From NCBI RefSeq assembly GCF_013033965.1, contig NZ_WQFE01000003.1:186001-250000 (forward strand): a stretch of 64,000 nt of DNA, given 5' to 3'. Each line of letters opens with the position of its first letter. The first letter of the stretch is position 1. The DNA comes from Ruegeria atlantica (GTDB taxonomy: Bacteria; Pseudomonadota; Alphaproteobacteria; Rhodobacterales; Rhodobacteraceae). The notes beneath the pieces were generated by a model. It worked only from the letters and a program-made list of their open reading frames with translations. It was not told the origin of the DNA and ran no database searches. The position numbers and the translations under genes are program-made. This document shows, one piece after another, positions 44,682 to 53,526 of the stretch.

Positions 44682-47619
44682 GCAGACGCTCTCCTTCGGG
44701 GTCAACGAAATGGGCCGAGACGATTTCGACCTCGACAGTCAGATCGGTCAATGGGGACACAAGGCGCATTTTTTCGCCCATTCGGTTTGCGCCGTCCTTC
44801 AAAAAGCCCAGCCCGATACTGCTGTTCAATATTGGCGAATACGCAGCCGAAGTGACATAGCCCTGATCGTGGGCGGCATCCACCGGTCCGGCGCTATTCA
44901 TCAGATGGCCTCCAGCGGTGATTTTCTCTTCGGATGATACTGGCTTGATCCCGACCATACGCAGGACGTCGGGTTCAACCAAAGCCTCACGCTCAGAGAG
45001 GATCGAGCCGATGCTGTCTTTCTTTTTCGACACCATCTTACCCAATCCAAGGTTCAGTGCCGTTGTGGTGCCATTCAGTTCATTTCCGGCTGCGTGGCCT
45101 TTTTCGATCCGCATGACGCCCAACGCTTCGGTGCCATAGGGGACAACGTCAAATTCTTCGCCTTCGGTCATCAAACGTCGCATCAGGGCATCGCCATAGC
45201 GTGACGGCACCGCGATCTCGAACGCCAGCTCACCCGAGAACGAGATTCGGAACAGCCGCGCGCGAAGCCCGCCGCAGACTGTGATGTTGCCGCAGGCCAT
45301 GAATGGGAACGCGTCGTTCGAGATGTCGAAATCCGGGTCGACAATCTTTTGCAGCAGTTTACGCGAGTTTGGACCGGCAACCGCATACTGCGCCCAGGAT
45401 TCGGTTGTTGAGATCAACTGCACGTCCATGTCGGGGAACAGGCACTGGCGCACAAATTCCATGTGACGATAGACACTTACGGCGTTCGCCGTGGTGGTTG
45501 TGACAACAAAATGATCTTCGGCCAGACGCGCGGCCGTGCCGTCATCCATAGCCATGCCGTCTTCACGCAGCATCAAACCGTAACGGGTTTTACCGACAGC
45601 CAGCTTGGCGAAACCGTTGGCGTAGACGCGGTTCAGAAACGCAGCTGCGTCCGTGCCCTGCACGTCGATTTTGCCCAACGTCGTACAATCGCAAACCCCG
45701 ACAGACGCGCGGGTCTGTCGCGCCTCGCGGTCCACGGACTCGCGCCAATGCGTCTCACCCGGCAGGGGGAACCACTGCGCACGCAGCCAGTTGCCGACCT
45801 CGACAAACACAGCGCCCCGTTCCTTGGCCCAGTAGTGTGAAGGTGTCAGGCGGGTGGGGTGAAACTCCTGCCCCTTCATCCGACCTGCGAAGGTGCTGAT
45901 GGGAACGGGTGTGTAGGGCGGGCGGAAAATTGTCGTCCCTGTTTCGGGGATCGACTTTCCGGCGACTTCGGCCATGATCGCCAAGGCGCTGATATTCGAG
46001 GTCTTGCCCTGATCGGTCGCCATGCCCAGTGTGGTGTAACGCTTGAGGTGTTCTACCGAGCGGAACCCCTCCTGATAGCTGAGCTTGACGTCTTTGACGG
46101 TCACGTCGTTCTGCTGATCCAGCCAGGCGCGTTTGCATCCTTCGACATACCAGAAAGGTTTCTGCGAGGCCGGGGCATCTTCGGCTTCGGGCAGGTCGGG
46201 CAGTTTGCCGGACAGTTCCATCGCTTCGACAGCGCCATCCATCCCTGACTGCAATGCACCTTGCGTAGACATCACCCCGTTCGCTGCACCCGCGACAGTC
46301 AATCCGACGGGCAGGTTTGAACCAGGGACAAAAGCGGCCAGATCCTCGTTCCAGACGGGTCTACCGCGTTGATGGCAGGTTAGGTGGACATTCGGGTTCC
46401 ACCCGCCCGAAACGCCCAGCGCGCCACATTCCAGCGTTCGGGTCGAGCCGTCGGGCAGGGCAACTTCGACAAAGGTCAGACCAAGGCGCCCCTTGGTGTT
46501 TACAACCTGCGCGCCGCTCAGGACTTCGTAGTCATAGTTGACCGGAGCATCCTCACGCACGTCGATAACGGCGCAAATGTGAACGCCCTTGGCATGTAGA
46601 TCAGCGGCGGTTCGGTGGCCGTCGTCATTGTTGGTAAAGATCGCCACGCGCTGAGAGGCAGTGACGGCAAACCGATTGGCATAGGTTCGCAAAGCGCTGG
46701 CCATCATTATGCCGGGGCGGTCGTTGTTTTCGAACGCAATTGGCCGCTCGGTCGCGCCAGCACACAGCAAGGCCTTCTTGGTGTAGATACGCCACAGGAT
46801 CTGGCGCGGCTTACCAGCGGGCAGAGTAGGCAGATGATCTCCGGTCCGCTCGACCGCGCCATAGATGCCGTGATCAAACGCTCCGATGACGGTTGTTCTG
46901 GCCATCAAGCGGACATTCGGCATGGTCGACAGCTCAGCTACGGCCTGCGCGGCCCAATCGCTGGCGCTTTGATCTCCGACCGAGAGGGTCTCGCTGTTTA
47001 GGCGCCCGCCGAACTGAAAATCTTCGTCTGCGAGAATAACATCCGCACCAGCACGCCCGGCGGTCAGAGCGGCCATCAAGCCGGACGGGCCCGCACCGAT
47101 GATCAGCAGATCACAATGACGGAAACCTTTGTCATATTCGTCTGGATCAGCCTCCATTGAGAGTGACCCAAGACCCGCAGCGCGGCGAATAATCGGCTCA
47201 TAGACCTTTTCCCAAAAGGCAGCGGGCCACATGAAGGTCTTGTAGTAGAACCCGGCGGACAGGAAGTTCGAGAACAGATCGTTCACGCCCAGCGCATCGA
47301 ACTTCAGGCTGGGCCAGCGGTTCTGCGATTGTGCCTCAAGCCCCTCAAACATTTCGATTGTTGTGGCCCGCGTGTTGGGTTCCTGCCGGTTGCCGGTGCG
47401 CAATTCGACAATGCCATTCGGTTCCTCGGACCCTGCGGTCAACAGCCCACGCGGGCGGTGGTATTTGAACGACCGCCCAACCAGGCGCACGTCATTAGCC
47501 AGCAAAGCCGAAGCTAGCGTATCGCCGGGATGGGCGGTGTAGCTGCGGTTATCGAACCGGAAGTTCACTGTGGTGTTGCGGTCGATCTGGCCGCCGCTCA
47601 GCCTGTTGTTCTGGGTCAT
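44674..47619 (-). CDS. soxA: Sarcosine oxidase alpha subunit
   Basis: 981 residues. An N-terminal ferredoxin-like region (FRFDNRSYTAHPGDTLASAL), a dinucleotide-binding oxidoreductase core (LLIIGAGPSGLMAALTAGRAGADVI, NAD site) and a C-terminal GcvT-type folate-binding domain (about 600-975) match SoxA. The complex oxidises sarcosine to glycine, hydrogen peroxide and 5,10-methylene-tetrahydrofolate. ATG 47619 overlaps the soxD stop (ATGA); the end overlaps soxG. Confidence 0.96.
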   Translation of the reverse strand: MTQNNRLSGGQIDRNTTVNFRFDNRSYTAHPGDTLASALLANDVRLVGRSFKYHRPRGLLTAGSEEPNGIVELRTGNRQEPNTRATTIEMFEGLEAQSQNRWPSLKFDALGVNDLFSNFLSAGFYYKTFMWPAAFWEKVYEPIIRRAAGLGSLSMEADPDEYDKGFRHCDLLIIGAGPSGLMAALTAGRAGADVILADEDFQFGGRLNSETLSVGDQSASDWAAQAVAELSTMPNVRLMARTTVIGAFDHGIYGAVERTGDHLPTLPAGKPRQILWRIYTKKALLCAGATERPIAFENNDRPGIMMASALRTYANRFAVTASQRVAIFTNNDDGHRTAADLHAKGVHICAVIDVREDAPVNYDYEVLSGAQVVNTKGRLGLTFVEVALPDGSTRTLECGALGVSGGWNPNVHLTCHQRGRPVWNEDLAAFVPGSNLPVGLTVAGAANGVMSTQGALQSGMDGAVEAMELSGKLPDLPEAEDAPASQKPFWYVEGCKRAWLDQQNDVTVKDVKLSYQEGFRSVEHLKRYTTLGMATDQGKTSNISALAIMAEVAGKSIPETGTTIFRPPYTPVPISTFAGRMKGQEFHPTRLTPSHYWAKERGAVFVEVGNWLRAQWFPLPGETHWRESVDREARQTRASVGVCDCTTLGKIDVQGTDAAAFLNRVYANGFAKLAVGKTRYGLMLREDGMAMDDGTAARLAEDHFVVTTTTANAVSVYRHMEFVRQCLFPDMDVQLISTTESWAQYAVAGPNSRKLLQKIVDPDFDISNDAFPFMACGNITVCGGLRARLFRISFSGELAFEIAVPSRYGDALMRRLMTEGEEFDVVPYGTEALGVMRIEKGHAAGNELNGTTTALNLGLGKMVSKKKDSIGSILSEREALVEPDVLRMVGIKPVSSEEKITAGGHLMNSAGPVDAAHDQGYVTSAAYSPILNSSIGLGFLKDGANRMGEKMRLVSPLTDLTVEVEIVSAHFVDPEGERLRA

Positions 47620-47903
47620 TTGGATCGTCCCCGCGCGCGGGCCAAGTCGCGGGCCAGTTCTACCTTGGAAATCTCATGTGTGGTGGTGTCGCGGGTTACA
47701 ACCAGCCAGGATCGGTCGCCTGCCTCGTGAAACCACAACTCCTGATGCTTGCCAGCGGGATTGTCGCGCAGATATCCGTATTCATAGAACGCTTCGGCTG
47801 CGTTTTCGGCCTGCCAGTCCGGGCGGTCGATCAGCGACGCGTCACCAAGATAGGTGAACTCTGATGAGTCGCGCGGACCCAGAAGGGGATGGTTGATAAT
47901 CAT
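47616..47903 (-). CDS. soxD: Sarcosine oxidase delta subunit
   Basis: 95 residues. Carries the SoxD pattern IINHPLLGPRDSSEFTYLGDA and REN-like YLRDNPAGKHQELWFHEAGDR. Usual SoxD zinc-binding cysteine/histidine pattern (CPxCG) is here replaced by NHPLLG, so the zinc site near the N-terminus seems absent or altered. It overlaps soxA by 4 bases and starts 13 bases after soxB. Confidence 0.92.
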   Translation of the reverse strand: MIINHPLLGPRDSSEFTYLGDASLIDRPDWQAENAAEAFYEYGYLRDNPAGKHQELWFHEAGDRSWLVVTRDTTTHEISKVELARDLARARGRSK

Positions 47904-47916
47904 TCTCGTGCTCCCC

Positions 47917-49167
47917 TCAGTGCAGGTTGGGCTGGTTGCCCACGCCTTTTTCGTCGATCATTCGGCCCGTCCGGAACCGGTCGAGACGATAGACCGTGGT
48001 CGTTGGATGTGGTTCGTCTTTCGCCAGCAGATGTGCAAAGCAATGGCCCGAGGCCGGGGTTGCCTTGAACCCGCCATAGCACCAGCCGCCATTGAAATAG
48101 AGCCCTTCGACCGGGGTGCGGTCGATGATGGGCGAGCCATCCATCGACATGTCCATAACACCTCCCCACATGCGCAGAAGTCGGGCGCGCCCGATCATCG
48201 GCATTAACGAGACGCCGCCTTCGCAGACATCCTCGACCACGGGCAGGTTTCCCCGTTGGGCATAGGTGTTATAGCCGTCGAGATCGCCACCAAAGACCAG
48301 TCCGCCTTTGTCGGACTGGCTGACATAGAAATGCCCGGCGCCATAGGTGATGACGCTGGGCAAAACCGGCTTCAAACCCTCGGACACAAAGGCCTGCAAC
48401 ACGTGGCTTTCAATCGGCATACGCATTCCTGCCATGCCCATTACGCGCCCCGAGTTTCCAGCAACGGCGCAGCCGACCTTATTGGCCCCGATAAAGCCCT
48501 TTGACGTCTCGACACCCAGACATTTGCCGTTCTCGATGCGCAGCCCCGTGACTTCGCAATTCTGAATGATGTCTACACCGTGGGTGTCCGCGGACCGAGC
48601 ATAGCCCCATGCCACCGCATCATGGCGCGCGGTTCCGCCGCGACGTTGGACGAGACCGCCTTTGATCGGGAATCGCGCGTCATCGAAATTCAGATAAGGG
48701 TGTTCCTTGCGCACCTGATCGGCATCCAGCAGCTCGGCATCTGCACCGTTTAGGATCATGGCGTTGCCGCGCCGGATGTAAGCATCGCGTTGACCGTCCG
48801 TGTGGAACAGGTTGATGATCCCGCGCTGGCTCATCATCGCGTTGTAGTTCAGGTCCTGCTCCAGCCCTTCCCAAAGCTTCATCGAGAACTCGTAGAACGG
48901 CTCGTTCCCGTCCAGCATGTAGTTCGAGCGCACGATGGTCGTGTTGCGCCCGACATTACCGCCGCCGATCCAGCCTTTCTCGACCACGGCAACGTTACGT
49001 TGGCCATAGACCTTGGATAAGTAATGGGCAGTTGCCAGTCCATGACCACCACCGCCGATGACGATGATATCGTAATGGGCCTTAGGTTCAGGGTCTCGCC
49101 AGACCGGTTTCCACCCTTTGTGGCCGGTAAGCGCCTCTTTGATGACTCGAAAGCCGGAATATCGCAT
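47917..49167 (-). CDS. soxB: Sarcosine oxidase beta subunit
   Basis: 416 residues, the FAD/covalent-FMN catalytic subunit. FAD motif IIVIGGGGHGLATAHYL near residue 34, GGNVGRNTTIVRSNY after it, and a C-terminal DRTPVEGLYFNGGWCYGGFKATP region. Oxidises the N-methyl group of sarcosine. First gene of soxBDAG on the minus strand. A LysR gene transcribed in the same direction ends 77 bases upstream, and the promoter must lie there or further up. Confidence 0.96.
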   Translation of the reverse strand: MRYSGFRVIKEALTGHKGWKPVWRDPEPKAHYDIIVIGGGGHGLATAHYLSKVYGQRNVAVVEKGWIGGGNVGRNTTIVRSNYMLDGNEPFYEFSMKLWEGLEQDLNYNAMMSQRGIINLFHTDGQRDAYIRRGNAMILNGADAELLDADQVRKEHPYLNFDDARFPIKGGLVQRRGGTARHDAVAWGYARSADTHGVDIIQNCEVTGLRIENGKCLGVETSKGFIGANKVGCAVAGNSGRVMGMAGMRMPIESHVLQAFVSEGLKPVLPSVITYGAGHFYVSQSDKGGLVFGGDLDGYNTYAQRGNLPVVEDVCEGGVSLMPMIGRARLLRMWGGVMDMSMDGSPIIDRTPVEGLYFNGGWCYGGFKATPASGHCFAHLLAKDEPHPTTTVYRLDRFRTGRMIDEKGVGNQPNLH

Positions 49168-49244
49168 GAATCGGACCTTTTTTGCCAGAATTAACTATTT
49201 TTCCGCGCGAAGATATCCTCAGATGCGACATCGGCATGTCTGAA

Positions 49245-50108
49245 TCAGACCCTTTGCGGTGACGCGACGGGGACCAGCTGTGAAAACCAAGATACAAATG
49301 CTTCAACCTCGGATGAGGCGCGCTGTATGGCCAAAAAATACCCCTCGGCCGCCGGAGCCGTGGCGTCGAAAACACGCTCAACCTGGCCGGTTCGCAGAGC
49401 GTGATCTGCGATCAGGGCATTCACCAGAGCCACGCCGTTACCAGAGGCTGCCAGTTGCAAGGCCAGCCCATAGGAATCAACGAAATAGGCGGGTGTGTGG
49501 ATGCTGTGGCCGGTGACATCCGACCAGGTGGACCAGTTGTCCGACGTTCCAACGGCTTCGATCAAGGGCAAGTCCTGAAATCGGCCAGTAAGACCGGGTG
49601 CTTTTACCGTGATCAGTTCATTTGGTCGCAACGGTTTTGCATCCCGTCCGACCTGTTTCTCTGACCCGAACCGGATTTCGACATCGGCGCGCAGGGCCGA
49701 GTATTCATCCGGCCAGATCGTGCTGACAAAACGAATGGACGTATCTGGGTTTTGCTCTCGGAATTGGGGCAGGGCCGGGGAAATCAACCATTCGATGATA
49801 CTGATCGACGCCGCAACCGTGACGTGCCTGGCGCGTTCCTCTGCCAAATACGGGGACGCCGCAGATTGCAGCATCTGCAACGCGGCTTCGACTTGCGGCA
49901 GCAGCTTTCGCCCTTCATCCGTCAAGGACAGGCCGCGCGGGTGCCGATGAAACAGAACGACACCAAGCCGGGATTCCAGCGACCTGATTTGCTGGCTTAC
50001 GGCGGATTGGGTCAATCCGATTTCATCCGCTGCGGCAGTTGAACTCAGCCTTCGGGCTGCGGCCTCGAAAGACCTGAACCATGTAAGTGGTGGTAGGGTT
50101 TTTGCCAT
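49245..50108 (-). CDS. LysR-family regulator (GcvA-like)
   Basis: 287 residues from ATG 50108. Opens MAKTLPPLTWFRSFEAAARR, the N-terminus style of GcvA/AmpR-type LysR proteins; the helix-turn-helix is at about 20-42 (STAAADEIGLTQSAVSQQI), with the effector domain after 90. Divergent from the six-gene operon that starts at 50216, with 107 bases between, and upstream of soxB in the same direction. It is thus well placed to control the ring-cleavage-like operon and possibly sarcosine oxidase. Confidence 0.92.
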   Translation of the reverse strand: MAKTLPPLTWFRSFEAAARRLSSTAAADEIGLTQSAVSQQIRSLESRLGVVLFHRHPRGLSLTDEGRKLLPQVEAALQMLQSAASPYLAEERARHVTVAASISIIEWLISPALPQFREQNPDTSIRFVSTIWPDEYSALRADVEIRFGSEKQVGRDAKPLRPNELITVKAPGLTGRFQDLPLIEAVGTSDNWSTWSDVTGHSIHTPAYFVDSYGLALQLAASGNGVALVNALIADHALRTGQVERVFDATAPAAEGYFLAIQRASSEVEAFVSWFSQLVPVASPQRV

Positions 50109-50215
50109 CTGCAACCGACCTATTAGTGTTGTTAATACCTAAGACCAAAGTTCTTTCGTTTGTCAAAGAGCATGCTCGTAAAAGATATTTCCCAAACTCA
50201 AGATTGGGGGAAACT

Positions 50216-50815
50216 GTGCAGCCGGAAATTCGAAAAATCGTGACGTTCGACGAAGAGGTGCTTGTCGAAGGATATCGAAAAGCAGACCGACCCTGGCGCA
50301 TGTTCGCCGTGGCGGCCGTAGTAAAGAACCCTTGGGCGGGTCGTTTCGTTGAAGACCTGCGGCCCGAAATCTTGGCTTATGGTCCGATTCTGGGCGAAGA
50401 ACTAACCCGCAGGATGATCGCGCTTGCCGGAAGTGGTGACGCAATCGAAGCCTATGGCAAGGCCGCAGTCGTGGGGCTGGACGGAGAGGTCGAACATGCC
50501 TCGGGCCTGATCCATACGCTGCATTTCGGGAACATATTCCGGCAGGCGGTTGGCGCCAAATCCTACCTGTCCTTCACCAATACGCGGGGGGCAGCGAACG
50601 CGCCGATCATGGTGCCGCTAATGGACAAGAATGATGCTGGCCGCCGGTCGCACTACCTGACGCTGCAATTTGCTATTCCCGACGCGCCGCGCGCTGACGA
50701 GATAGTCGTGGTACTTGGGGGCGCAACCTCGGGCCGTCCGCACCACCGTATCGGAGATCGTTATCAGGACCTGAAGGATCTGGGCCATGACGTGGACAAT
50801 CCGGCCTCGGTCTGA
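50216..50815 (+). CDS. Amino acid synthesis family protein (PF06684)
   Basis: 199 residues from GTG 50216, favoured because GGGGGA stands just upstream and the conserved part (QPEIRKIVTFDEEVLVEG) begins there; the frame is open further up over the LysR promoter. Recognisable PF06684 blocks: AVAAVVKNPWAGRF, GKAAVVGLDGEVEHASGLIHT and HFGNIFRQAVGAKSYLSF. The family name is historic; no reaction is established. As first gene of an oxygenase operon it could be a hydrolase or isomerase for a ring-opened intermediate. The following hydrolase gene overlaps it by 29 bases. Confidence 0.85.
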   Translation: MQPEIRKIVTFDEEVLVEGYRKADRPWRMFAVAAVVKNPWAGRFVEDLRPEILAYGPILGEELTRRMIALAGSGDAIEAYGKAAVVGLDGEVEHASGLIHTLHFGNIFRQAVGAKSYLSFTNTRGAANAPIMVPLMDKNDAGRRSHYLTLQFAIPDAPRADEIVVVLGGATSGRPHHRIGDRYQDLKDLGHDVDNPASV

Positions 50816-51566
50816 CATCGGCGGTCTCGCCGCAATCGAGGCGGGCGAGGGGCCCCTTGTGGTCCTGCTGCACGGCGTCGGGTTGCGGGCCGAAGCCTGG
50901 GGCGCGCAAATCGATGCGCTGAGTGCTGCAGGCTACCGGGTTCTGTGTCCGGATATGCCCGGACATGGCGAAACGCCGTTCCTCAAGCCCATTGGGTTGG
51001 AAGATTACTGTGAACCCCTAGCAGCACTTTTGACCCAACCTGCGGTTCTGGTGGGCCATTCGATGGGCGCATTGATCGCGTTGCACATCGCAACAAGCGG
51101 GCACGATCAGGTCAAAGGTGTGGTGGCGCTGAACGCGATCTATCGCCGTACTCCCGAAGCACGGCATGCGGTAACGTCGCGCGCTGCAGCATTGGATGTG
51201 GACCGCGTGAATGATCCGACGACGACTTTGCAGCGCTGGTTCGGCGACAATGAAACGACAGAAAGCACTGCCTGCGAAAGTTGGCTGAATGAGGTGAACC
51301 CGGCCGCATACAAAGCAGCCTATACTGTTTTTGCAGAAAGCGACGGGCCGTCTGATGCGCAACTGACACAAATTCGATGCCCTGCGCTCTTCATGACGGG
51401 CGAGGACGAGCCAAACTCAACCCCACGCATGTCGCAGGACATGGCTGGCTTGGTTCCAAACGGCCGGGCCGAGATCCTTCCGGGTGCCGCTCATATGATG
51501 CCCATGACCCATCCCGCAGAGGTCAATTCCAGTTTGCAGCAGTTTGTCCGGGGGTGCCTGCCATGA
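50787..51566 (+). CDS. Alpha/beta hydrolase of the oxygenase operon
   Basis: 259 residues. Oxyanion segment LLHGVGLRAEAWG, nucleophile elbow VGHSMGALIALH (serine), acid probably in MTGEDEPN, and His in GAAHMMPMTHP. Similar in type to TgnD, RutD and N-formylmaleamate deformylase NicD, hydrolases that cleave formamide or carbamate intermediates after ring opening. It overlaps the PF06684 gene by 29 bases and the flavin reductase gene by four (ATGA), so tightly coupled. Substrate inferred only from context. Confidence 0.85.
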   Translation: MTWTIRPRSDIGGLAAIEAGEGPLVVLLHGVGLRAEAWGAQIDALSAAGYRVLCPDMPGHGETPFLKPIGLEDYCEPLAALLTQPAVLVGHSMGALIALHIATSGHDQVKGVVALNAIYRRTPEARHAVTSRAAALDVDRVNDPTTTLQRWFGDNETTESTACESWLNEVNPAAYKAAYTVFAESDGPSDAQLTQIRCPALFMTGEDEPNSTPRMSQDMAGLVPNGRAEILPGAAHMMPMTHPAEVNSSLQQFVRGCLP

Positions 51567-52471
51567 CAGGGATCGACACACGCGCCTTGCGCGATGCGTT
51601 TGGGAATTTCATGACCGGCGTAACCGTTGTCACAACCCGCGATAAATCCGGGGAACCGGTTGGATTCACCGCGAATTCTTTTACTTCGGTCTCCCTGGAT
51701 CCGCCGCTGTTGCTGGTGTGCCCGGGTAAGTTCTTGTCCAGCCACGACGTATTTTCGGGTTGCACACATTTCGCTGTGAATGTCTTGGCGGATGGTCAAC
51801 AGGATGTCTCGAATACCTTCGCAGGCTTCAAAGGCGATCGCTTTGCCAAGGTGGCACATCGCGACGGCCCGAATGGTGTGCCGTTGATCGATGGCGCGCT
51901 GGCGCAGTTCAGCTGTGAAACGCATCAGGCATTGCCCACAGGCGACCACACAGTTCTGATTGGCCGGGTCACGGAATTCACTCACAACAGAGGCAACGGC
52001 CTTGGTTACGTGAACGGATCCTATTTCAGCCTTGGTCTCGAGCGAGAGATGGATGCCCGGGTTCCGACGATCTGCGGTGCAATCGTCGAGGCAAACGGCA
52101 AGGTATTGCTGGAACAGCACGACGGTGCATTCCGCCCGGTTCAGATGACTGGTGTCGAACCTGGTGGCCAACGTAACAGACTGGCGCAGGGTTTGTCCGA
52201 CAGGGGCATCGATGCGCGGATCGAGCAGGTTTATTCGTCATATAACGACGCCGAGACAAACCTGCATTACACGTTCTTTCTGGCATCGTCGGATCAGAAC
52301 GCACCTGCAATCGGGGCCGAGTGGATCGACGTCAGCGCGCTGCCGGATCTGACCTATGCCAGCAAGAGTTTGCACCACATGATGTCGCGCTACGCCCTTG
52401 AAGCCCGCGAGGGCGTTTTTGGGCTGTATCTCGGCGACGCCGAGCGCGGCGAAATTCACAGTTTTCGATAA
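51563..52471 (+). CDS. Flavin reductase with extra C-terminal NUDIX-like domain
   Basis: 302 residues from ATG 51563. The N-terminal ~160 residues form a flavin reductase-like domain (FMTGVTVVTTRDKSGEPVGF, TANSFTSVSLDPPLLLVC, FAVNVLADGQQ). It would supply reduced FMN to the luciferase-like monooxygenase encoded next. The C-terminal ~135 residues (from TICGAIVEANGKVLLEQHDG) look like a NUDIX fold, but the NUDIX box is degenerate: GVEPGGQRNRLAQGLSDRGI lacks the REUxEE glutamates, so hydrolase activity is doubtful. It may bind a flavin or nucleotide as a regulatory module. Confidence 0.85.
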   Translation: MTGIDTRALRDAFGNFMTGVTVVTTRDKSGEPVGFTANSFTSVSLDPPLLLVCPGKFLSSHDVFSGCTHFAVNVLADGQQDVSNTFAGFKGDRFAKVAHRDGPNGVPLIDGALAQFSCETHQALPTGDHTVLIGRVTEFTHNRGNGLGYVNGSYFSLGLEREMDARVPTICGAIVEANGKVLLEQHDGAFRPVQMTGVEPGGQRNRLAQGLSDRGIDARIEQVYSSYNDAETNLHYTFFLASSDQNAPAIGAEWIDVSALPDLTYASKSLHHMMSRYALEAREGVFGLYLGDAERGEIHSFR

Positions 52472-52483
52472 AGGAGCGCTTTG

Positions 52484-53518
52484 ATGGAGTTTTCACTGTT
52501 TGCCCATATGGAGCGTCTTTCTCCGGATCAGCCGCACGACGTTTTGTACGATGAATTCGTGAGCCTGGTGAAAATGGCCGACGAAGGGGGGATGCGCGCC
52601 GTCTGGACGGGCGAACATCACGGGATGGAATTTACCATCGCTCCGAACCCGTTCCTGTCATTGGTCGATCTGGCCCATCACACGCAAAACGTGCGGCTAG
52701 GGACCGGAACCGTGATTGCGCCGTTTTGGCATCCGATCAAACTGGCGGGTGAGGCCGCCGCAGCGGATCAGATAACAAAGGGACGCATCGAATTGGGGAT
52801 CGCGCGCGGTGCGTACTCCTATGAATACGAGCGTCTGATGCCGGGAATGGACGCGTGGGAAGCGGGGCAGCGCATGCGCGAGTCTACGCCGCTGTTGCCT
52901 CAGATCTGGAAGGGCGACTGCGCCCATGAGGGCGAATTTTATACATTTCCGGCCGCGACTTCGGCGCCAAAACCTTATCAAGCGGACGGCCCGCCGATCT
53001 GGATCGCCGCGCGGGATCCAAACAGTCATGAATTCGGCGTTCACAATGGGTTCAACATTCAGGTCACTCCGCTGTGGCAGGGGATGGAAGAGATCGAGAC
53101 CTTGATGGGACGGTTCAACGACGCCTGCGATAGCTATTCAGGGCCGCGCCCCAAGATCATGCTGTTGCACCACACCTATGTCGGCAAAGATGACGACGAC
53201 GTAGCACGGGGCGTGCAAGATCTGCGCAGGTACTACAATTACTTTGGTGCATGGTTCATGAATAAACGGCCGGTTGAACAGGGCTTGATCAAGCCGATTA
53301 CCGAGGCCGAGATGGACGCGAACCCGATGTATACCAAAGAAAAATTGGGCCGTGATCTGACAATTGGGACTGCGCAACAGGTGATCGACAGGATCAAACG
53401 CTATGAGGATCTGGGATATGACGAGTTTTCGTTCTGGGTCGACAGCGGCATGACCAATGAACGCAAGCGCGCGTCTTTGGCGCGGTTCATAGACGACGTC
53501 ATGCCGGCATTTCAGTGA
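52484..53518 (+). CDS. Luciferase-like (LLM class) flavin-dependent monooxygenase
   Basis: 344 residues from ATG 52484, with AAAGGAG at a good distance. Bacterial luciferase-like TIM barrel: AVWTGEHHGMEF, VRLGTGTVIAPFWHPIKLAGE, GRIELGIARGAY. It uses reduced FMN from the partner reductase and oxygen. In the trigonelline pathway (TgnB) such an enzyme opens an N-methylpyridinium ring; in the Rut pathway RutA opens uracil. The stop overlaps the region before the aldehyde dehydrogenase by a few bases. Substrate not identified. Confidence 0.9.
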   Translation: MEFSLFAHMERLSPDQPHDVLYDEFVSLVKMADEGGMRAVWTGEHHGMEFTIAPNPFLSLVDLAHHTQNVRLGTGTVIAPFWHPIKLAGEAAAADQITKGRIELGIARGAYSYEYERLMPGMDAWEAGQRMRESTPLLPQIWKGDCAHEGEFYTFPAATSAPKPYQADGPPIWIAARDPNSHEFGVHNGFNIQVTPLWQGMEEIETLMGRFNDACDSYSGPRPKIMLLHHTYVGKDDDDVARGVQDLRRYYNYFGAWFMNKRPVEQGLIKPITEAEMDANPMYTKEKLGRDLTIGTAQQVIDRIKRYEDLGYDEFSFWVDSGMTNERKRASLARFIDDVMPAFQ

Positions 53519-53526
53519 GGACCACC

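Noticed and set aside
50787..53518. Rut uracil degradation operon
   Set aside because: Luciferase-like oxygenase, reductase and hydrolase could suggest RutA/F/D, but RutB, RutC and RutE are missing, and an aldehyde dehydrogenase, a PF06684 and a DUF1989 protein are present; the oxygenase N-terminus does not look like RutA.
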